A stretch of DNA of 64,000 bases, taken from positions 124,001 to 188,000 of the forward strand of contig JACCEN010000013.1 of assembly GCA_013416435.1 (NCBI GenBank). The letters run 5' to 3'. The notes beneath the pieces are model-generated. The model worked only from the letters and a program-made list of their open reading frames with translations, did not search any database and was not told the DNA's origin. This document shows positions 9,726-18,675 of this stretch, piece after piece. The stretch is from Alcaligenaceae bacterium. Its GTDB lineage: Bacteria; Pseudomonadota; Gammaproteobacteria; Burkholderiales; Burkholderiaceae_B. The first letter of the stretch is position 1; each line of letters begins with the position of its first letter. A program made the position numbers and the translations under genes.

Positions 9726-10664
9726 ATGTCTGACGCCACGACGCATACAGGTCCACTACGGCATTTTCTGCAGTTTCGCGATTTATCGAAAACCGAGATT
9801 CAGTACGTCCTGGATCGCGCGCGACTGATCAAAAGCAAATTCAAACGATACGAAGCGCACCATACGCTGCATGACCGCAACCTGGCCATGGTATTTGAAA
9901 AGGCCAGTACGCGTACGCGGGTTTCGTTCGAGGCGGGCATGTATCAACTTGGCGGCTCTGTCATACATCTTACCACTGGGGACTCCCAACTCGGTCGATC
10001 CGAGCCCATCGAAGACACGGCGCGCGTCATTTCGCGCATGGTGGACCTGGTCATGATCCGCACTTTCGAGCAAACGCGCATCGAACGTTTTGCCGCGCAT
10101 TCGCGAGTGCCCGTCATCAATGGCCTGACCAACGAATTCCATCCTTGCCAGATTCTGGCGGATATCTTCACCTTCATCGAACACCGCGGCCCCATCGAAG
10201 GCAAGACCGTCGCCTGGATCGGCGACGCCAACAACATGGCGTACACCTGGCTGCAAGCGGCCGAACTGCTGGGCTTCCGGCTGCATGTCTCCGCGCCCAC
10301 CGGCTATCGGCTCGAAGCCGAACGCATCGGGCAGCCTTCCAGCAGCGTGCTGCAGGAATTCTCCGATCCCATGGAGGCCTGCCAAGGCGCCCATCTGGTA
10401 ACGACCGACGTCTGGACGAGCATGGGGTACGAAGCCGAGAACGAAGAGCGCCGCAAGGCTTTTGCAGACTGGTGCGTAGACGCGGACATGATGGCGGTCG
10501 CCGACCCGTCCGCCATCTTCATGCATTGCCTGCCGGCACACCGCGGCGAAGAAGTCACCGGCGAAGTGATCGACGGCCCGCAAAGCGTAGTCTGGGATGA
10601 GGCTGAAAACCGGCTACATGTGCAGAAAGCCCTGATGGAGTTCCTGCTGCTCGGGCAGATGTAG
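9726..10664 (+). CDS. argF: Ornithine carbamoyltransferase
   Basis: Forms citrulline from ornithine and carbamoyl phosphate in arginine synthesis. 312 residues. It has the carbamoyl-phosphate motif STRTR (residues 61-65), NEFHPCQILAD, the ornithine-side SMG loop (DVWTSMGYE) and the HCLPAHRG motif (Cys near 265). Convergent with argG, with three palindromic repeats between them. Confidence 0.96.
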   Translation: MSDATTHTGPLRHFLQFRDLSKTEIQYVLDRARLIKSKFKRYEAHHTLHDRNLAMVFEKASTRTRVSFEAGMYQLGGSVIHLTTGDSQLGRSEPIEDTARVISRMVDLVMIRTFEQTRIERFAAHSRVPVINGLTNEFHPCQILADIFTFIEHRGPIEGKTVAWIGDANNMAYTWLQAAELLGFRLHVSAPTGYRLEAERIGQPSSSVLQEFSDPMEACQGAHLVTTDVWTSMGYEAENEERRKAFADWCVDADMMAVADPSAIFMHCLPAHRGEEVTGEVIDGPQSVVWDEAENRLHVQKALMEFLLLGQM

Positions 10665-10674
10665 ACAGCGAGAT

Positions 10675-10783
10675 GGGGACAGACCCCATGCGGGGTCTGT
10701 CCCCGAAACATCAAAGGGTCAGACCCCATGCGAGGTCTGACCCCGAAGCATCAAAGGGTCAGACCCCGCATGGGGTCTGACCC
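10675..10783. repeat. Cluster of three palindromic repeats between argF and argG
   Basis: Units at 10675-10704, 10716-10744 and 10756-10783, at a 40-41 bp period with nearly identical spacers (GAAACATCAAA and GAAGCATCAAA), so spacer and unit were duplicated together. The first unit reads GGGGACAGACCCC / GGGGTCTGTCCCC: the T-to-A change in the left arm is matched by A-to-T in the right arm, keeping the palindrome. The cluster sits between convergent genes. Confidence 0.95.
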
Positions 10784-10789
10784 TAACAA

Positions 10790-12124
<1,335 letters not shown>

Positions 12125-12158
12125 CTAAGGCCTTGGGAATGAATTCGTATAACCCCTC

Positions 12159-12164
12159 ATTATA
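12159..12164 (-). promoter_or_regulatory. Putative -10 element of argG
   Basis: Reads TATAAT on the minus strand, about 40 bases upstream of the argG ATG. No good -35 hexamer at 16-18 bp spacing is apparent, so the promoter call is tentative. Confidence 0.4.
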
Positions 12165-12191
12165 TCCCGGCCGGCCGCAGCAACCGACGGA

Positions 12192-12539
12192 TCAATCGCG
12201 CTCGGAAACCCTGCGCGGCGAATCCGCATCACTCAGCTTGTAGCCGTCGGCAACATAGCCCGGACCCTTCATCAGCACGATCAGCACCGCCCCCGTCGTG
12301 ACCGCGAACACCGCGTTGAAAAACAGCATGCCGGTGCCGAAGGCGAACATGTCCACGCGCTCGATGAGCGCCTGGGCCGCGAGCGGATTGCGGTCCCAGT
12401 CGATGAGCCGCACGACGACCGATGGCAACGCAATCATCAGGCCGCCGAAGAAAATGACCCACGGCATTTTCCGCAGGATCGTGCGCTCCATGCCCGGAGG
12501 CTCCTTCCTGTACCCAGGCAATCGGTTCAGGATAGACAT
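12192..12539 (-). CDS. Small membrane protein of unknown function
   Basis: 115 residues beginning MSILNRLPGYRKEPPG, with an AAGGGG ribosome-binding site before the ATG at 12539. Two hydrophobic helices are visible: IFFGGLMIALPSVVV (residues ~28-43) and MLFFNAVFAVTTGAVLIVLM (residues ~70-90), with charged ends. The C-terminus is polar (KLSDADSPRRVSERD). I do not recognise a named family. It lies upstream of argG and divergent from the tRNA. Confidence 0.7.
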   Translation of the reverse strand: MSILNRLPGYRKEPPGMERTILRKMPWVIFFGGLMIALPSVVVRLIDWDRNPLAAQALIERVDMFAFGTGMLFFNAVFAVTTGAVLIVLMKGPGYVADGYKLSDADSPRRVSERD

Positions 12540-12790
12540 GGCAAACCCCTTGTATGCAATTAGACGACTACCAAGCAGCATATGGTATTCCCACAAGCCG
12601 ACCGCTGCCGGAAAGTCCCTGATCGCAGCATGCACGGCGCCTGTTGGCCGAGCGTACGCTTCGATGCGGAATGCTCTCCCTGTTGGTTGCCGGCGACGGT
12701 CCGGTAGGCGATGGCGCCGGCGGCCGTTCGCAAGCATGCCGGCCCCGCCGCCAGGCTTGCAAAACCAAAGCAAACCGTCCTGCAAACTGA

Positions 12791-12796
12791 TAAAAT
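12791..12796 (+). promoter_or_regulatory. Putative -10 element of the tRNA-Ala gene
   Basis: TAAAAT, 12 bases before the first tRNA base, at the right distance for a transcript starting just upstream of the tRNA. No strong -35 partner is clear. Confidence 0.35.
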
Positions 12797-12808
12797 AAGC
12801 CCTGCGAT

Positions 12809-12884
12809 GGGGGAGTAGCTCAGCTGGGAGAGCGCTGCGTTCGCAATGCAGAGGTCGGGAGTTCGATCCTCCTCTTCTCCACCA
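12809..12884 (+). tRNA. tRNA-Ala (anticodon CGC)
   Basis: A 76-base cloverleaf with encoded CCA. The seven-pair acceptor stem has GGGGGAG pairing with CUUCUCC, including the G3:U70 wobble that specifies alanine. U8 and A9 are followed by the D arm GCUC/GAGC. The anticodon loop UUCGCAA has anticodon CGC at 12842-12844, and the T arm contains UUCGAUC. It reads the GCG codon. A hairpin terminator follows. Confidence 0.95.
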
Positions 12885-12889
12885 TTCAC

Positions 12890-12924
12890 AACGCCTGACC
12901 ACTCTTGGTTGGGCGTTTTTGTTT
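12890..12924 (+). terminator. Terminator after tRNA-Ala
   Basis: Stem AACGCC...GGCGTT with inner ACCA/TGGT pairs, followed by a TTTTTGTTT tract, six bases after the tRNA CCA end. It fits an intrinsic terminator for the tRNA transcript. Confidence 0.85.
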
Positions 12925-13239
12925 GCGCAGCGCTAACTGACGTGGAGTTCGGGTAATGCAGTGCGGGCCGCTCCGATACACAGCGGCCAAGCCGACGAAC
13001 GCGCCTCGGGATCTGAAGGTGGGAAAGCATTGGTTCTGACCGAGCGCACGGAACACCTCAACGACCTCAAACCTGCGTCACTCATTTTGCACGGTCGCAT
13101 GTCAAAAAACAGCGCGCAGCGCTGGTAGGGACTCTACAATAATACGCTGGACGCCTGCAGAGGGTCACGCCAGCAAGGTTACCACGCCGTGGGATACAAG
13201 ATAGACTCTTTGGATCTCCAGTAGGCACTCGTAGGCGCC
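12925..13239. other. Non-coding stretch between tRNA-Ala and the toxin-antitoxin pair
   Basis: About 315 bases with no credible gene, repeat or riboswitch. It may be decayed DNA left by insertion next to the tRNA, but no integrase fragment or direct repeat of the tRNA 3' end was recognised. Confidence 0.4.
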
Positions 13240-13560
13240 TTACAGCACTGCCTCCAGCCCTTTGCGTTCGATGATATTGAGAAGCTTCAAGGATGAACCG
13301 CTCGGCTTCTTGTCGCCCACTTCCCACTTTTGCACCGTGGACAAACTGATATTAAGCACAGCGGCAAAGACAGCCTGGCTGAGATTCGCCTGTTCGCGCA
13401 ATGATTTGATTTGCTGCGGCGGCATCTCGTGGACACCGAGATGACACAGCGCATCAAACTCGCCCATGCGCCGTTTGCTGATGAGCCCGGCACCATGCAG
13501 CCCACGCGCGGTTTCATGTATCTCGTCCAGGATGCGGCTTTTACGTTTGGTCGTTGTCAT
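13240..13560 (-). CDS. HigA-like antitoxin, XRE family
   Basis: 106-residue DNA-binding antitoxin. The C-terminal half is a helix-turn-helix (IKSLREQANLSQAVFAAVLNISLSTVQKWEVGDKKPSGSSLKLLNII), with the MPPQQIK and WE.G.KKPSG residues typical of HigA/RelB-type XRE antitoxins. The ATG at 13560 (MTTTKRKSRIL) is chosen. The toxin gene upstream overlaps by 20 bases. It should neutralise the toxin and autorepress the operon. Confidence 0.85.
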   Translation of the reverse strand: MTTTKRKSRILDEIHETARGLHGAGLISKRRMGEFDALCHLGVHEMPPQQIKSLREQANLSQAVFAAVLNISLSTVQKWEVGDKKPSGSSLKLLNIIERKGLEAVL

Positions 13561-13927
13561 TGCATACCTGCACGATCTCACCCGCCGCCAAGGCAACGGC
13601 CAGGTGTTGGTCATCGAACGCCAGAAGCTCCTTCGCCATCTCTTGAAATATCTTCAACTCGTCCTTGTCAATATTGACGCGCTCGTTCTTGCTGAATCCG
13701 TAAAGAAAAAACCAGCGGCCTGCGAATTTCGTGGCTACGATAGTTCGCGCCCCACCTCGCTTGCCTTGACCGGGCACCGAAACCCGCTTCTTCACCACAT
13801 GACCGCCCAGGTTAGCGTCGACAAGCCCCTGAGCCCTCTCAGAGATGGCGTGACGCAAAACCTCGTCTGTCAGGCCGGCCTTCCGCATCCAACGGGTAAA
13901 CGTGCGAGTACGGAACGCTCTGTTCAT
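13541..13927 (-). CDS. HigB/RelE-type toxin
   Basis: 128-residue protein with conserved core VKKRVSVPGQGKRGGARTIVA, then RWFFLYGFSKNERVNI and ELKIFQEMAKELL. This is the pattern of the type II RelE/HigB toxins (PF06296-like) that act as ribosome-dependent mRNA endonucleases. The gene precedes and overlaps its antitoxin, the toxin-first order typical of higBA. It is located about 0.7 kb after a tRNA gene. Confidence 0.85.
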   Translation of the reverse strand: MNRAFRTRTFTRWMRKAGLTDEVLRHAISERAQGLVDANLGGHVVKKRVSVPGQGKRGGARTIVATKFAGRWFFLYGFSKNERVNIDKDELKIFQEMAKELLAFDDQHLAVALAAGEIVQVCNDNDQT

Positions 13928-13999
13928 TCAAGAATCATACCACCAGGTGCAATAAAAACCAATATCTTGCGGAACAAATCATTCAAGCCAAGGACAAAA

Positions 14000-14566
14000 T
14001 TAGACCAGCCACTTGCCGTCACGCACATTCTGCAGCCACAGCGCGCAGCTTAATGATTTAGCGTCGGTGATGCCGCCGTCGCGGCAGGCTTCGATGACTC
14101 GCTCTACCGCCATGACTTCGACATTCAGGAATTCATCTTCATCCGGACTGGACTCGCCGGCGGTCAGCTCCGTAGCGAAATAGATGTGGATGATCTCGTC
14201 CGAGTAACCGACCGCCAAATGCATTTCCCCTGCAGCGGTCCAGCGACCGGCGGTGTATCCGGTCTCTTCCAGCAGTTCTCGCTGCGCACACGCAAGCGGT
14301 GTTTCGCCGGGATCCAGCTTGCCCGCGGGAAACTCGACGATCACGCGCTGTACAGGGTATCGATACTGGCGCACCATGACGACATAATCGTCGTCGAACA
14401 AGGCGATGACGACCACCGCGCCGGGATGCACGATATATTCGCGGGTGCCTTGGTGGCCATTGGGCAGCCGCACCGTATCGCGCCTGACCTTGAGAAAACT
14501 GCCATCGTAGACCGATACGCTATCGATCGGCGTTTCGATGATGTCCGAATCGCGCTGCAACGCCAT
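14000..14566 (-). CDS. Nudix hydrolase, ADP-ribose pyrophosphatase type
   Basis: 188 residues. The Nudix box GKLDPGETPLACAQ followed by RELLEETGY matches Gx5Ex7REUxEExGU. The preceding VEFPAGKLD and the N-terminal VYDGSFLKVRRDTVRLPNG pattern resemble NudF-type ADP-sugar pyrophosphatases. It would hydrolyse ADP-ribose or a related nucleoside diphosphate to AMP plus sugar phosphate using Mg2+. Exact substrate is inferred. Confidence 0.9.
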   Translation of the reverse strand: MALQRDSDIIETPIDSVSVYDGSFLKVRRDTVRLPNGHQGTREYIVHPGAVVVIALFDDDYVVMVRQYRYPVQRVIVEFPAGKLDPGETPLACAQRELLEETGYTAGRWTAAGEMHLAVGYSDEIIHIYFATELTAGESSPDEDEFLNVEVMAVERVIEACRDGGITDAKSLSCALWLQNVRDGKWLV

Positions 14567-14611
14567 AAGCTCATGATCCTGTAGGGTCGGAATAATGAAT
14601 CATATCCCGCC

Positions 14612-14920
14612 ATGAAACCAATGAACCAGGATTTGCTGCAGGCATATGCGAACGCGCTTTACCGGGTCGACGGTATCCTGGATTTCAGGATCGGTAAGCA
14701 TAGCAAGCAGCTTGAACACTTGCATGCGGCCCGCGGGGCCGCGCATAGCCATTTCATCACGGCTTTCAATCCGGCAAGCAGGCGTTTGCCCGCCGAGGAG
14801 AATGCTGCGCGCCATGACGAATTGGGAAAAAAGCTTGATGCCCTCGGGGTGGCAAAAGTCGCCGCCGCCGGCCTGAACCATGCGCCGTGTGCGACAACCC
14901 TAGATGCGACCCATCAATAG
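14612..14920 (+). CDS. DUF3293-like protein, probably 3'-truncated
   Basis: 102 residues. LLQAYANALYRV, FRIGKHSKQLEHLH, HFITAFNPASRRLPAEENAARHDELGKKLDALG matches the N-terminal two-thirds of DUF3293 proteins. The family normally continues with a W.PEPS-type segment and a GQNA motif (~130 residues); here the frame ends in an unrelated tail (AGLNHAPCATTLDATHQ), so the 3' part seems lost. The stop lies within the neighbouring DUF3309 gene on the other strand. Function unknown. Confidence 0.55.
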   Translation: MKPMNQDLLQAYANALYRVDGILDFRIGKHSKQLEHLHAARGAAHSHFITAFNPASRRLPAEENAARHDELGKKLDALGVAKVAAAGLNHAPCATTLDATHQ

Positions 14921-15058
14921 CAGGACAAGCAGTATGATCAATACCAGGCCGAGGCCGCCGCTCGGCGCATACCCCCACGACCTGCTATACGGCCAACTAG
15001 GGATAGCGCCGATCAGCAGCAGTATCACGACGATCAATAAAATTGTGCCCAAGGTCAT
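14900..15058 (-). CDS. DUF3309 family small membrane protein
   Basis: 52 residues, almost entirely two hydrophobic segments: MTLGTILLIVVILLLIGAIP and LGLVLIILLVLLLMGRI, joined by SWPYSRSWGYAPSGG. This is the DUF3309 signature. A GGAGG site precedes the ATG at 15058. These proteins are often stress-associated in Proteobacteria, but their function is unknown. Confidence 0.82.
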   Translation of the reverse strand: MTLGTILLIVVILLLIGAIPSWPYSRSWGYAPSGGLGLVLIILLVLLLMGRI

Positions 15059-15344
15059 AGTCGCCTCCAATGGTGAATCCGTCGCGATAGCGTTAGCAAA
15101 CGCCGTGCCTTGGCACTGAAAGCCCTTATTTTGTATCCGCCGATTTCGGGGCACAAAAGGATGTCGATGTCCTTAAGGGCTTTCCCCAGCTCACATGTTT
15201 AAAATTTTAAAAGTTATAATATATGTTCACATATATGTAACATTCCTTTCTAAACCTACATTCATCTACACCTTTCTCTCTCAAAAAAAATAGAGTCTTG
15301 CTGGCAGGCTTGCCCGCTTACTCGCCGCAACAGGGAGTCCATGC

Positions 15345-16106
15345 ATGGTGTATATCGTCATCATCGAGCCGCACCCGCTGCTCCGGCTAGGCTTGTCTAC
15401 GCTCATGGCGTGCCTGACCTCAGCCGACCATATCAAGACGCAGGATTATGACGATTTGTACCAAAGCCCGCCTCACTCCGGCCAGACAGACGTGGTGCTA
15501 TTGGCGGCACACCCTCATGAACGTATTAATCTCTTGATACAGGCGGCCCGCCGCGCACATGCTCCCAGGCGCATGGTGCTGATGTCCGAAGCGGTTTCTC
15601 CCCCTCCTTCCTGGACCAACCTTCCCTCCTTTGTTGTCGGCTATGTGTCCACGATGGCCGACGCCGAAACCATCCTGGCCTCGATCCGTTCGCTGATCAA
15701 CTATAAAAGCAATGTTCGAGCGTCCACGCTGCCAGCGTTCAACGAAAGCCGGGCCGACGCTCCCGCCGGCAGTTTTCCGCTCAATCGGTCCTACCGGGTA
15801 TCGGCTGCCAGCATCATGCCGGCACTGCAACTGGAGGTCGATGAGGCCCGGCTGCTCGGGCTCAGTTCGCGGCAATACGACGTCCTGGTTCTTCTGGCTC
15901 AGGGCTATCCCATCAAACTGATCAGCCGCCAATTGAACATCTCGGTCGCGACGACAAAAGGCTATCTCGAATCCATTTACCAGCGATTCGGTGTCCACAA
16001 TCGCAGCGAAGCAGTCTTCGTCGCCTTGGCACAAGGCGCAAAGCTGGCGATGTCCGGCTCAAGCGACAATGATCGCTTGCTCGCCTCCGCCGCGCGTCTT
16101 TCCTGA
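15345..16106 (+). CDS. LuxR/NarL-type regulator with a degenerate receiver domain
   Basis: 253 residues. The N-terminal domain (YIVIIEPHPLLRLGLSTLM) aligns with response-regulator receivers, but the acidic pocket Asp is replaced (EPHP, normally EDHP-like) and the phospho-acceptor position reads VVLLAAHP instead of VLLD, so phosphorylation looks impossible. The C-terminal LuxR helix-turn-helix is intact: LSSRQYDVLVLLAQGYPIKLISRQLNISVATTKGYLESIYQRFGVHNRSEAV. It lies just upstream of the Sia-like operon and may control it. The promoter region before it (15190-15300) is very AT-rich. Confidence 0.82.
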   Translation: MVYIVIIEPHPLLRLGLSTLMACLTSADHIKTQDYDDLYQSPPHSGQTDVVLLAAHPHERINLLIQAARRAHAPRRMVLMSEAVSPPPSWTNLPSFVVGYVSTMADAETILASIRSLINYKSNVRASTLPAFNESRADAPAGSFPLNRSYRVSAASIMPALQLEVDEARLLGLSSRQYDVLVLLAQGYPIKLISRQLNISVATTKGYLESIYQRFGVHNRSEAVFVALAQGAKLAMSGSSDNDRLLASAARLS

Positions 16107-16130
16107 ATTCCCGTCACACAGCTACGAAAC

Positions 16131-16208
16131 GGCGGACCGCCATGGTCCGCCTATGGACGGCCATTGGGCTTCAGCCCAATGGCCGGGGCCGCAGCCATGG
16201 CCCCGGCC
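16131..16208. other. Array of three strong hairpins
   Basis: Hairpin 1 (16131-16151) pairs GGCGGACC with GGTCCGCC. Hairpin 2 (16159-16184) has a perfect 11-bp stem GGCCATTGGGC with a TTCA loop. Hairpin 3 (16181-16208) has a perfect 10-bp stem GGCCGGGGCC with an 8-base loop. Hairpins 2 and 3 share four bases, so they are mutually exclusive. There is no T-run. They sit in the ~290-base gap between the LuxR gene and the siaA-like gene and could be a transcription attenuator, an mRNA stabiliser or a small RNA. Confidence 0.6.
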
Positions 16209-16399
16209 ACGATTCCGTCGTCCTTGAAAGCGGCGTCTTCTTCGCCACTTACTTTCTGGATTGTCCCCGGTAGCGGGCAAAGTCGTCACAATGTCACAGA
16301 AAAGTAACGATACGTGAATACCATGAAGCATTCCCTTCGGAAGCGCATGGAAGCCTAGCCTCCGCATCTGCGTGCTTTCGCTGTGCAGAGACTGTCACC

Positions 16400-17632
16400 G
16401 TGACCGACCCATTCAACGTATCGCCCGCATCAATTCCCGCCATGCAGCGCCCCACCGCGCAATTGCTGGTCACCCAGGCGCCGGCCATCCGCTCCGATGA
16501 AACCAATGCCGAGGTGCTGGAGATATTCGGCCGCCATCGCGAACTGGTCAGCCTGCCTGTGCTGGAAAATGGCTCTCCCATCGGGTTGATCAGCCGCAAC
16601 ATCTTCATGTCGCAGATGTCCCGGCCCTATTACCGCGAGCTGTACGAAAAGAAAAGCTGCATCGCCTTCATGGACAAATCGCCGCTGATCGTCGATGTCG
16701 GGATGCCCATCGAGACGCTTGCCGCGCGCGCCGTCGAATCCGGCGACAAGACGCTCGCCGACGGCTTTCTGATCGTGGACGACGGCCAGTTCGTGGGCGT
16801 GGGCGCCGGCCTGGACTTGATGCACGTGCTGGTCGAACTGCAGAGAGAGAAAAACCGCCAGGTGATGCAGAGCATCGATTATGCCAGCACCATACAGCGT
16901 GCCATGCTCAGCGAGTCTCTGGCCGCCATCCAGGCCACATTGCGCGACGTCGGCATCGTATGGGAGCCCCGCGATGTCATCGGGGGAGATTTCTACCATT
17001 TCCAGCGCTATGGCGATGGCTGGTTCGCCGCCATAGCGGACTGTACAGGCCATGGCGTTCCCGGCGCCTTCCTGACGCTGATTGCTTCTTCGTCCTTGAC
17101 CCATGCCCTGGACCGATACGGACCTCGCGATCCCGCCTTGCTGATGTCTGAAGTCAGCCGCGGCATGAAACTGGCGCTCGGGCAGCACTCCGCCACGCGG
17201 CATGCCGATTCGAACGACGGCATGGACGCCGTCTTCCTGTGGTTCGACGACGCCAAGCTGGCGCTGACCAGCGCCCATGCCAAGATGCCGCTGTTCGTGC
17301 TGTTGCCCGGCCAGGACGCCGTGCAGTCCATCGAAGGCGAGCGCATCGGCATCGGTTATGCCGACACGCCGGCCGACATGTTCTGGAAGAACCGCAATAC
17401 ACAGCTTGCCCGCGGCGCGATCGTGTGCTGCTTTACCGACGGGCTGATCGACCAGATCGGCGGGCCGAAGAATATCGCTTACGGCAAGAAGCGGCTGCGC
17501 CTGGCCTTGCAGCGGCATCGCGCCCTGCCCATATCGGAGCTGACAGGGCTGCTGATGGAAGACTTCCACGCCTACCAGGGTGCGCAGATGCGCCGGGATG
17601 ACCTTACCCTACTGAGTTTCCGCCTTGATTGA
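16400..17632 (+). CDS. SiaA-like PP2C/SpoIIE phosphatase with CBS-like N-terminus
   Basis: 410 residues. Residues ~15-150 look like a pair of CBS-type modules (LPVLENGSPIGLISRNIF and ADGFLIVDDGQFVGVG). The C-terminal half is a SpoIIE-type PP2C serine/threonine phosphatase with metal-binding motifs DVIGGDFYHF, ADCTGHGVPGAFLT, CFTDGLIDQIGG and RRDDLTLL. In the known Pseudomonas SiaABCD pathway SiaA dephosphorylates SiaC. Pseudomonas SiaA has a membrane sensor; this one has no membrane segment and may sense a cytoplasmic ligand. GTG start at 16400. First gene of a six-gene run. Confidence 0.85.
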   Translation: MTDPFNVSPASIPAMQRPTAQLLVTQAPAIRSDETNAEVLEIFGRHRELVSLPVLENGSPIGLISRNIFMSQMSRPYYRELYEKKSCIAFMDKSPLIVDVGMPIETLAARAVESGDKTLADGFLIVDDGQFVGVGAGLDLMHVLVELQREKNRQVMQSIDYASTIQRAMLSESLAAIQATLRDVGIVWEPRDVIGGDFYHFQRYGDGWFAAIADCTGHGVPGAFLTLIASSSLTHALDRYGPRDPALLMSEVSRGMKLALGQHSATRHADSNDGMDAVFLWFDDAKLALTSAHAKMPLFVLLPGQDAVQSIEGERIGIGYADTPADMFWKNRNTQLARGAIVCCFTDGLIDQIGGPKNIAYGKKRLRLALQRHRALPISELTGLLMEDFHAYQGAQMRRDDLTLLSFRLD

Positions 17633-17642
17633 ATCATCGACC

Positions 17643-18236
17643 ATGAGCTTTCCCTCTTTGAGAAGCAATGAGAACCACAGCCTGCATTGGCGAATATTCT
17701 GCCAGTGGGCCAGCAAGCGCGAAGTGATCCTCTATTACGAAGGCTACTTCTCGCAGAACATCATCGCGGCCGTCGCCGACGCGGTGAAGATGCGTATCGA
17801 GCACGTCGGTGCGGGCGGCGTCACGCGGCGCAAGCTGTTCTCGGCATTCATCGAAATGACGCAGAACATCATCCATTACTCGGTGGATGCCTATACTTGC
17901 TGCGAAGGCCCGGCCGACTTCGACAAAGAAGTACGGCACGGCTCGATCTGCATCTCGACGGAAGCGGGCCGCTATCATCTGCATTGCGCCAACCCCGTGC
18001 ATATCGACGTTGCAGAGCAGTTACGCGAGAAACTGGAACACTTGCACACGCTGACCATCGACGACATCAAGCGGGAGTACAAGCAGACCTTGCGCGCGGA
18101 AACCGCGCCGGACAGCAAAGGGGCAGGCCTGGGTTTGCTGACCGTGGCACGTGACGCCAGCGAACCACTGGAGTTCGAGTTCGTACCGATAGCAGGCAGC
18201 GAGAATGTCCTCTTCCACCTGAAGGCCACCATCTGA
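17643..18236 (+). CDS. SiaB-like kinase (DUF6272 family)
   Basis: 197 residues starting at ATG 17643; an in-frame TTG at 17625 would overlap the previous gene. It resembles the GHKL-type protein SiaB: an N-box-like FIEMTQNIIHYS and a glycine-rich DSKGAGLGLLTVAR motif. In the characterised Pseudomonas system SiaB phosphorylates the conserved Thr of SiaC, opposing SiaA. Gene order phosphatase-kinase-SiaC-SiaD is preserved here, which supports the assignment. Confidence 0.85.
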   Translation: MSFPSLRSNENHSLHWRIFCQWASKREVILYYEGYFSQNIIAAVADAVKMRIEHVGAGGVTRRKLFSAFIEMTQNIIHYSVDAYTCCEGPADFDKEVRHGSICISTEAGRYHLHCANPVHIDVAEQLREKLEHLHTLTIDDIKREYKQTLRAETAPDSKGAGLGLLTVARDASEPLEFEFVPIAGSENVLFHLKATI

Positions 18237-18285
18237 ATACCGGACGCGTTCCGACTGTACCGGGCACCATCTTGAAAGCATCACT

Positions 18286-18675
18286 ATGACCAATATATTC
18301 ATTCCGGCCAGCGCAAGCTCCCCTGAAGTCGACTTCCGATTCGACGAGCGGCAACTGTCGCTCAAGGGGGAGGCCTATCCCGAGAACGCCGCCCTGTTCT
18401 GGGGCGAAATCATCACGGCCCTGCGGCATTTCATCGAGCGCGACACAGCGCAAGAACCCATCGTCGTGAATGTTTCGCTGGCCTATTTCAACAGCTCCAG
18501 CACCAAGATGCTGTTCTCGCTTTTCAGTGCCTTGAACGAGAAAGCGGCAAGCGGCACACACGTCATCCTGAACTGGTTCTACGATGAGGAAGACGACACC
18601 ATTTACGAATTCGGCCAGGAACTGCGCGAAGACTTCACCGATCTGATCTTCCGGGATCACGCGGTACAGAACTGA
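18286..18675 (+). CDS. SiaC-like phosphorylation-switch protein (DUF1987)
   Basis: 129 residues with the DUF1987 core: FRFDERQLSLKGEAYPENAALFW, then LAYFNSSSTKMLFSLF. Thr73 in the SSSTK motif corresponds to the phospho-Thr of SiaC. In Pseudomonas, unphosphorylated SiaC binds and activates the diguanylate cyclase SiaD. The stop overlaps the next gene's start (TGATG), so switch and cyclase are probably made in equal amounts. Confidence 0.88.
   Translation: MTNIFIPASASSPEVDFRFDERQLSLKGEAYPENAALFWGEIITALRHFIERDTAQEPIVVNVSLAYFNSSSTKMLFSLFSALNEKAASGTHVILNWFYDEEDDTIYEFGQELREDFTDLIFRDHAVQN

Noticed and set aside
12560-13030. Minus-strand open frame of 156 codons across the tRNA
   Set aside because: It reads through the antisense of tRNA-Ala and gives the well-known spurious peptide type (EEDRTPDLCIANAALSQLSYSP). 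Not a gene.
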